Assembly: GCA_945643635.1 (NCBI GenBank)
Contig: CALZFC010000046.1
Span: 241,001 to 305,000, forward strand
Origin: Allodiplogaster sudhausi
Taxonomy: Eukaryota; Nematoda; Chromadorea; Rhabditida; Diplogasteridae
Direction of reading: 5' to 3'
Length of the DNA stretch: 64,000 nt
Of the stretch, positions 57,164 through 64,000 are shown in pieces (the first letter of the stretch is position 1; each line of letters starts with the position of its first letter). A program made the translations under genes and the position numbers. The notes under the pieces are model-generated. The model was not told the DNA's origin and searched no databases. It worked only from the letters and a program-made list of their open reading frames with translations.

Positions 57164-58196
57164 TCTACTTCCATCGTTTTCGGCCCTTATTTCATGCTGC
57201 GCACGTTTAGGAAGTGCGCCATATCCGCTTTCTCAACACTTTTGACATGTTTTACACGGCCATTCTTTGCAGACAAACTTGCCGGCCGCGCAAGAGATGA
57301 ATTGCGCTAGAATTCGTCCAGATGACTTTTAGCACGTATTGGTAGAGCGCAATAAGTAGGCTTCAACAAAATGAGCCCCCGAGAATCCACATCTGTCCAA
57401 GACACTTTTGTTGACAAGTCTGTTCGTCCTAGACACCAAAGCCCCCCCCCCCCCACTTCCTCCAACGAACAGCTCCATGTGTAAAATAACTCCTGTAAAT
57501 ACATACGTTTTCTTTGCCATTGTTTTTGGATTCGATTGCAATGAATATGCTTTTCTCCAAAAAAAGATTGTTGCTTGATCAAATTTTTTAAGCATTCCTA
57601 TGTGAATCTGCATTTAACTGGTAGGCTAGAGAAAGCCAGATGGATAGTGTGAGAGGGGAAAGAGAAGAAAGTGAGAAGGAGAGAGAGAGGGAAGAGGTGG
57701 TGAGAGAGAGGGTGGGGGAAGAAAGAGAGTGTAAAAGGCAGAGAGCGGGAGATATAAAGAGACAGATGGAGAAAGAGAGAGAGAAAGAGAGAGAGGTAAT
57801 GAGGCAGTAAGTGAGAGAACTGAATATAAATCCTTTTTTGTTATGGAAGACACTGGCGCTGCGTTTCTGTACTTCAACTGAGAACATCTCCGTTGCGTAT
57901 TCAATCATCCGAGAAAGAGGGAGAGACAGAGAGAGAGAAAGAGAGAGGGAGAGAGAGATAGATAGATTGGGTAGAAAGAGAGAGAGATGCGGAGAGGGAG
58001 AGAGATATAGAAACAAAGAGAGAGAGAGAGAGAGAGAGAGAACGCGTGATTCTTGGCTTCTATCGCGAATCCCAAGCTGTGAGGAGAATAAGCGTATGAA
58101 TCCTATGCAGGCAAGCCTCATTCTGGTTTCATCCCTCTTTCTCTCTGCCTACCCCACTCGATCTCTCTTTCCCTCACTTTCTCTTTTTCACTTCTG

Positions 58197-58230
<34 letters not shown>

Positions 58231-58761
58231 TTCTCTCGTTCTCTCCCCTCTCTCTTTCTTGCTAATGCTCCCTTCATTTTTCCATGTATCTCTTCTGGTG
58301 TTCTCTCAGCCAATTCGCGTCATAAACCCCTTTTTTAGACAATCTTTTATTTGCGCCGACTGCGCTAGATATGTACATACAATGTATGTATATGTGCGAA
58401 CATAGATATCTGTCTTGCTTTCCGAACGCCTTCGCATTCCTAGACTTTAGCCCTTTTGTATGCGCAATGCCGAATATGATGAGTATTAGAACAAATACAC
58501 AAATCGCTGCCAACTTTTCTACTTTACAAAAACTGTATGGATTGATTTTTTTTTGTAAAATCTACAGGATCGTTCAATAGCAATAGTGATCTCTTTTTTT
58601 GAATTGCAACGAATTCGTAGTTGTCTCGCACCAAACTACGGAATATGTACACACATACATTCTCGCACGCCCTTTATTCTGCCTAATATAATGATGCGAA
58701 TAATAAAATATCGGTTCCTTGTACTAACTCGCTCTATTTCCTTCAGTTCCTTCAAATTCAG

Positions 58762-58805
<44 letters not shown>

Positions 58806-58980
58806 CCTCTCTCTCGTTCTATAACGCTCGCCCCTTTTAACACGTTTGATCATTTTTGATGCGCAAGACTCTTTTAAAGTCAAAAATGCTTACAATATCT
58901 TGCGAACTCTCTGGCCTTTATTTGTGCTCGCTCACGTGTAGCCTGTGTCTTGCGTGAGTTTTGTGGTCTTGAACTCGGAC
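54720..58980. other. exon-poor region with GA/TC tracts and a minisatellite
   Basis: No supported exon. GA tracts at about 56345-56445, 57650-57800 and 57910-58045; TC tracts at 56970-57170, 58130-58260 and 58762-58820. A 13-base C run at 57442-57454. A 64-codon minus-strand frame at 54853-55047 has no family match and no splice signals. Confidence 0.7.
56745..56860. repeat. three-unit ~41 bp minisatellite
   Basis: Units start with gtaggaaggggtggtatgtc, gtaggaatggggtggcatgt and gtaggaaaggggtggtatgt and continue with cagtacc/cagcacc and gaagata. On the minus strand a 14-codon peptide repeat (GADIPPLSYVPIFG, GADMPPHSYALIFE) results, but no gene context supports translation. Confidence 0.85.
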
Positions 58981-59005
58981 GAGGTTGTGTTCTGCTCGGC
59001 GCAGA

Positions 59006-59222
59006 TTGGGAACGGACATGCTGCTGCTTCCGCCGGCCGAGGTGGACAACGAGAACGAGAACGAGAACGAGGATGTGGCCGAGCTGGACGAAAGGAGCAC
59101 ACTGCTGCTGCCGCCGGTGGAGGAAAGCGTCGTCGCGGGAACCCCGCAGAGGCGGTCGCTCCTGGCCGCAGCCCCGCCTCCTCTGCTCAAGACGGCATCG
59201 TCACCCTACATGAGCCGGAAGC
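59006..59222 (+). CDS. possible exon: acidic N-terminal region with dileucine motif
   Basis: Acceptor ctcggcgcag|, then a frame LGTDMLLLPPAEVD, NENENENEDVAELDERSTLLL and RRSLLAAAPPPLLK, ending YMSRKL|gttagt at phase 0. Opposite frames are poorer and low-complexity. The DERSTLLLP segment resembles an acidic dileucine sorting signal, as seen in cytosolic tails of membrane proteins; this is inference. It may join to the exon at 63933, which starts in the same phase. Confidence 0.4.
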
Positions 59223-59296
59223 TCGTTAGTCATGGAAAAGAAGAGAGCAGAAAGATTTCTTTTGTTTCTATGGCCGGAGAGTATTTCAGCCATTTA

Positions 59297-59404
59297 AAGG
59301 AGCACTCTAAACTCAGCCGTAATCTATTTGAACTTCCCGACAATAGTTGTCAAATTTCGCTAAACCATATGCTTTCTCTCCCACCCTTGTGTCAGGTAAA
59401 AATG
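59297..59404. repeat. third copy of the TGTCAGGCAAAAA repeat family
   Basis: tttaaaggagcactctaaac, then cttgtgtcaggtaaaaatg, directly downstream of the candidate exon at 59.0 kb. Related to 34790-34950 and 36890-37040. Confidence 0.45.
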
Positions 59405-59429
59405 TGGAAATTCAATATTGAGTGAACAA

Positions 59430-62400
59430 TTTTAAGGACAACGAATATTGTGGATTTCTCGCAAGAGATTCCTGGCTGCACGTTTTTTTTTTGCCTATAT
59501 GAGTTATTTTTAGTACATTGAGAAATTAAAGGAAGTATTGCTTAACATACATTTTATTATGGTGGAAAACAAATTTACAAGTTTATAACACAACATTGCG
59601 TATGGCTTCTGGAGCTCTGAAGCTTTGACTTGGAATGAAGAAGTGGCCGGCTGAGATTATTATATTGTTTAAAAAAAAACTAGTTTATTGCTAGAATGTC
59701 TAACAGCGCCGAACAACTTATTGCGTTTGGATGTGATATAAATGTAGAATAACACCAAGAGACATTTAGGAGATAAAGAAGTCTTGTTTTGTGCACGCAG
59801 AAGAAAAGTATCCGTTGTCGGTAGCGGATTTCTTCAGGCTCGGGCAGACGCGGCCAAGGATATTTGGCCTTTGCTGAATTTGTTGCCGGGAATAACGCAT
59901 TATTTCTCGGCCAAAAAAAAGAGAAGTTTACGCTCGCTCTCAAGCCATTCGCATGATGTTTTTATTTGTTTTGTTTCTTTTGGTACTCCGGGTTGCTCGC
60001 TTTTGAATGTACTATCCTCCGGTAGATTGAGGGCACTCCTTGCTGCATTGCTTTGTGTCCAAAATAGAGTAGCAGGAGTTGCCTCCAATTGAGTTGAAAT
60101 CGCCAACAAAGGCGGAAAACAGATCTTTTATTGAGCCTTTTCTTTCTTTTTTACATTTTCCCTCCTTTTTCCGCTTCTGTCCATTTGAGAGAGAGAGAGA
60201 GTCCACCGTTTCTGGCGCTGGAGATCAGTTGAAATGAGTGGAATTGGGCTCGTTGGGAATGTACTTCCAGGTCGTTGCACATGAAGAGGAGAGACATGTC
60301 CCCGTGTTCTCTACGCACGCGCCACTCCCTCACACACACACACGAGTTGCTCATGCATATTTCATGGTATGTATTAGGCAAGCGCGAGATGAGAGAGTTA
60401 GGAATGAGAGGGTTAGGAATGGGAGAGAGCGAAGGAAAGACAGGGAGAGAGAGAGACAGAGAAACAGAGACCGAGAAGAAAAAAAGAACGAGAAACACAT
60501 ATATATATATATGTAGGTGGAAAGAGAAAGGAGAAAAGTGCTAAAGGGAAAGAACAGAAAACTAAGAGAACGCGAAACAAAGAAAGAGCGAGGCAGAGGT
60601 CGAGAGAGAGCGAGAGAGAGAGAGAGAAAGAGAGAGAAAGATGAGAAAAGAAATATGTGCCCGTCCAACAGAACTGCTGCACTGTGAACAGGCTGATAAG
60701 TGAGTTGAACTTGTTTGAAATAAAGCGAGAGAACTTTGGTTCGCTTGGAAGGGAAAAAAATAAAAATAATTCGGAAATGAGATTTCTATAGCAATATACG
60801 AGTATATCTTGACAAGGTCTGTAATTTTCCAGATTAAGAAATATTTCTATCGGGACCTTATTTTTTATGTATTTGTCATATCTTTTCACAAATTACTTTC
60901 TTTCGCAAATTGCCTATATGATACGCGTAGAAAGTTTAAATGCATGGTGGCATGGCATTTTCAGACAGCAGCTTGACAAGACCCCTTCGGCAAAACAAAT
61001 CATCGACGAGGAGGAAGGAATGGAAAAGGAGTGTTTACTAGAATTTGAGAAGGGGTGAGAGAGAGAAAAGGAGGAAATAGAGGTAGAGAAAGAGAGAGAG
61101 AGAGAAAAGGGAAATAGAGGCAGAGAAAGAGACAGAGAGACGGAGAGAAGGAGAGAAAAATAGAGAAAGAAAGATAGAGAGAGAGACAGAGTGAAACAGA
61201 GATAGGCAGGCAGATAGAGGGGGATTAGGATAGGCAGATATAGGACTATGAGCCTCGTTTTCTACAAGACAGCGGGCGTGTTGTGCATCCGGCGGCCCTT
61301 CTTGGCCGAAATCATTGCAAGCGACAATTTTGCTGTCGCCTGCGCGGGAGATTCAAATATGTATTTAAAACCTTAATTAGACTTGCATATCACCAGCAGT
61401 GCTACTGTTGTGTTCTGTGCAAAATACGTGAGCTTAATTGGCGTCAGTATTGCTAAAGAATATTTTCTATTTTTTACGCTCTACATAGCTTTTATCTATG
61501 ATTTTCAAGGGAATCAATTTCGCTTTATATATTGGCCTGGCTGACTGGATAATGGAAATGAGAGAATAAAGTAAATTGCCGACAATCTGACGATGCTAAG
61601 ATTCTCAGGCCATCGACTTTGTCTTAGTGCGGATCTAGAAAAGAGCTTCTGGAAAAAAGGGCGTGCGAATTTAGAAAGAACGGCAAATGAGACAGGAGAA
61701 GGGAAACGAGTGAACAGATAGAGAGAGGGAAAGAAAGAGAGAGAAAGAGAGAGAGAGAGAGAGTGATAGGGACTGTGGGAGAGATAGAGGGAGGGATAGA
61801 GAGAAAAAAAGTTTAGGAGCTGGGGAGAAGCTTCTGGTGGCGGTCAATTCAATTCTTGACTCCAAACTTGTGCTTCCTGTTACTACTCAGAGCTGCCGCT
61901 AGGTTGTGCTTCAGCAACTTTCCAGTGAAAAGCGCATGAGTGGGTGAATGGCACTCTTGACAGCCACATACATACATATATATGTATGTATTTATCGCTG
62001 TTGCTTGCTCTTTAATATCTCTGACTCGCTCTCCACCTCTATTTCTTTATTTATTTCACTATCGCTCTCTCTCTCTCAATTTACATATTTATGTCTCTGT
62101 TTCTCTGTCTATGTGACGTTTTTACTCACTGTGTACTCTATTTCCTTGTTCTATTTCACACACTCTATGCCTCTCTTGCTGTCCTCCACTCTCTCCCTTT
62201 AGTGTCTCTCTTAGCCTTCCACGACTTGCAACCTTGCCGTTCCATCTTCTCGTGAATAGCTTGCACTCACAACTCCAAAGCGGGCTTCTCATCCTTGTAG
62301 GAGGCGCATCCCCTGAAGACTACTCTCGCTCTCTCTCTCTCTCGATCTTTCTCTCTCTCTCTCTCTTTCTCTCGCTCTTTATCCTCTCTCTCTCTCTCGC

Positions 62401-63932
62401 TCTCTATCCTCTTTCCCTCGCTCTCTATCCTCTTTCTCTCGCTCTCTATCCTCTATCTCTCTCTCGCTCTTTCTCTCTCTATCCCTCTTTATCTTCTCTC
62501 TATCTTTCTCTCTCTCTATCTTCTCTCTCTCTCTCTTCCCTTCTCTCTCTCTCCCTCCTTCTGAAACCCGTTCTGCGGTGACGTTTAGCCTTCCGCCTTT
62601 CGGACCCGTTCTCGCGCTCCAAATTTGGACTCTCCTTCCAGAAGGAACTTTTGCATGCACATACATATGTATGTAGGGTGTTGCATTTCCATGGTTCTAA
62701 ACAGTCACTGTTGAAGCTTAGTTGAACAGACACGCTTTAATCGTTTTATTTGCTTTCATTTTTTAATAGAAATAAAAAGTAACAATCTTGACTGATATTA
62801 TACATCCTCGCCATGGAAAAATTCTGCTCTCTGTCTCTTTCTTTCTCTCGCTCTCGCTCTCTCTCTCTCTCTCTGTTTTCTCTATCCCTATATATATAAT
62901 ATTTATTTATTTATTTATTTATTTATTTATCTTCTCTCTCACTCATTAGCCGCTGAGTTGGCCATGAAAGAAGCGGGGCCGTGGATTAGGATTTGGTGCT
63001 GTATTTTCGCCTGTGCGTCGCCTGCTAATTGTGAGTGGGCGAGCGCGCGTACCCGGTCCGGGCCAGAACCCGCTTTTCATGGAAAAGCTCATTTTCTCTT
63101 CCTCCGTAATCTGGCCCCCGTTATGATCTCTCTTTCACTTCTGTCTTTTCAATCTCTTTCTCTCTCTCTCTCTCTCTGGCTTCTCTATGTCGTCTGTCTC
63201 TTATCTCGGTCTCTTTCCCCTTCTCTTCCCTCTCTCACTTCTCTCTCTCTCTCTCTCTTCTCTATCACTTCTTTCCCTCTATCCTTTCTCTACCTCTCTT
63301 TCTCTCTTTGTTTCTTATCTCTCTCACTCATCTCCCCCCTTTCGCGCATTCTCTCTCATCCCTTCCGTCTCGCCCACCGCTTTCTAATTGAATTCGCATG
63401 AGAGGGCACTCGCCTCCGAAAGAAGAATTCAGTGCCGAAGCGGCGGCGTTCACGAGCCTATTATATTGAGGAGCGTCCGCACTGATTCCGAGCCGACCAC
63501 CCACCACAAATACAACGGGGAGAAGTAAGATAGAGGAAGTGAGAGAGGGGGAATAGTGAGAGAGACTGGGAGAGCTAGAGAGAGGGAAAGATAGAGATAT
63601 AGCGGCAAGACACAGAGAGTTTTAGAAAGAGCGGGAGAGAGGTGTGTGCGCGAAGAGGTTACTGAGAAGCATAAATATTTCGAGAGAGTGAGAGACTAGC
63701 AGTAATGTTCTGTGTCCTTCTCAAATACACTCCATTTTTCGGCTTGGGCTTAATGGCTACAATGATACTCTAAATATTGAGACTGTGCTTCGATGTGCAA
63801 GGAATTAATTTTTCTTCATAGAGCAAGTATTTGAATGACCTTTCTTGAAATGATTTTACTTCTAATAATTTTTAAAATGGTAATGTTTTTATATTGTCCT
63901 CGAAAAAACCAGAACATAATAACTGCTTGCAG
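59430..63932. other. exon-poor region, GA/TC tracts
   Basis: No supported exon. GA tracts at 60370-60640, 61050-61200, 61715-61810 and 63530-63640; TC tracts at 62060-62560, 62820-62890 and 63150-63360. A (TTTA)n run lies at 62905-62931. A GC-richer island at 61250-61350 has short open frames on both strands and is unresolved. Confidence 0.7.
62060..62560. repeat. 500 bp polypyrimidine block with ctctatcctcttt units
   Basis: TC repeats with a local 24-27 base unit (cgctctctatcctctttc) repeated about four times around 62390-62460. The Ser-Leu-Tyr-rich frames through it are repeat translation. Confidence 0.85.
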
Positions 63933-64000
63933 GCGAGTAAGCTGCGCGCGATGGAGCTGAGGACGGGCTCCGTTGGCGACTGCACGCGTCTCATTCAGTT
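63933..64000 (+). CDS. possible exon at right edge, unrecognised gene (partial)
   Basis: Acceptor actgcttgcag|, then an open frame, ASKLRAMELRTGSVGDC then TRLIQ, running to the window end. It starts in phase 0, which fits the donor of the candidate exon ending at 59222. Coding-like codon use in a repeat-rich setting supports a real exon. I cannot name the family. Confidence 0.45.

Noticed and set aside
61250..61376. Short frames on both strands in a GC-rich island (plus MSLVFYKTAGVLCIRR; minus ATAKLSLAMISAKKGRR)
   Set aside because: Opposite strands are equally open and neither has a partner exon. Undecidable from sequence.
1..64000. tRNA, rRNA, CRISPR arrays, bacterial operons
   Set aside because: No cloverleaf with conserved boxes, no rRNA-like blocks and no spacer arrays were found; gene structure is eukaryotic throughout.

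Overview
The window is animal nuclear DNA. Genes are split into many short exons separated by 50-700 bp introns, they sit on both strands, and the protein families are metazoan. Together they point to a nematode. The strongest clue is a secreted GH25 lysozyme of the nematode LYS type. A Mic60 of 683 residues and a short-intron, gene-dense left half agree with this. The species cannot be fixed from sequence alone. All exon coordinates below were joined by hand, using GT/GC..AG sites, consistent phase and family alignment.

Left part (1-38.4 kb), gene-dense: (1) 5' half of a secreted GH25 lysozyme, minus strand, 166-1099, continuing off the left edge. (2) A 14-exon SAP-RRM nuclear RNA-binding protein of the SAFB type, plus, 4006-10623. 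(3) A complete 19-exon MICOS subunit Mic60/mitofilin, minus, 11701-20233. (4) Divergent from it, an 8-exon BCNT/CFDP1 (Swc5-type chromatin factor), plus, 20906-23736. (5) Two tandem cytosolic sulfotransferases, minus, 24682-26504 and 28315-30070, inside a ~2 kb segmental duplication with a degraded LINE fragment between them. (6) A 10-exon biogenic-amine GPCR closest to 5-HT7-type serotonin receptors, minus, 32782-38424.

Right part (38.4-64 kb) is nearly exon-free. It is filled with dozens of (GA)n or (TC)n tracts that switch strand every few hundred bases, a (TA)37 tract, long C runs and small minisatellites. Only a few coding-like exons are visible: one minus at 48.4-48.6 kb, and plus ones at 53.5, 54.6, 59.0 and 63.9 kb. 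The plus ones may be the 5' end of a large gene running off the right edge.

The most interesting signals are: recurrent GC-AG introns, one with an in-frame GT alternative that would add 16 residues inside TM7 of the receptor; a 1.6 kb Tc1-ended near-palindrome plus a second hairpin in one Mic60 intron; a 224 bp near-perfect palindrome at 1861-2084; local duplications that copy a 5' and a 3' splice site in the CFDP1 gene; a sulfotransferase copy that has lost its PAPS-binding RNxKDxxVS loop while keeping its frame; and the strand-switching polypurine landscape.
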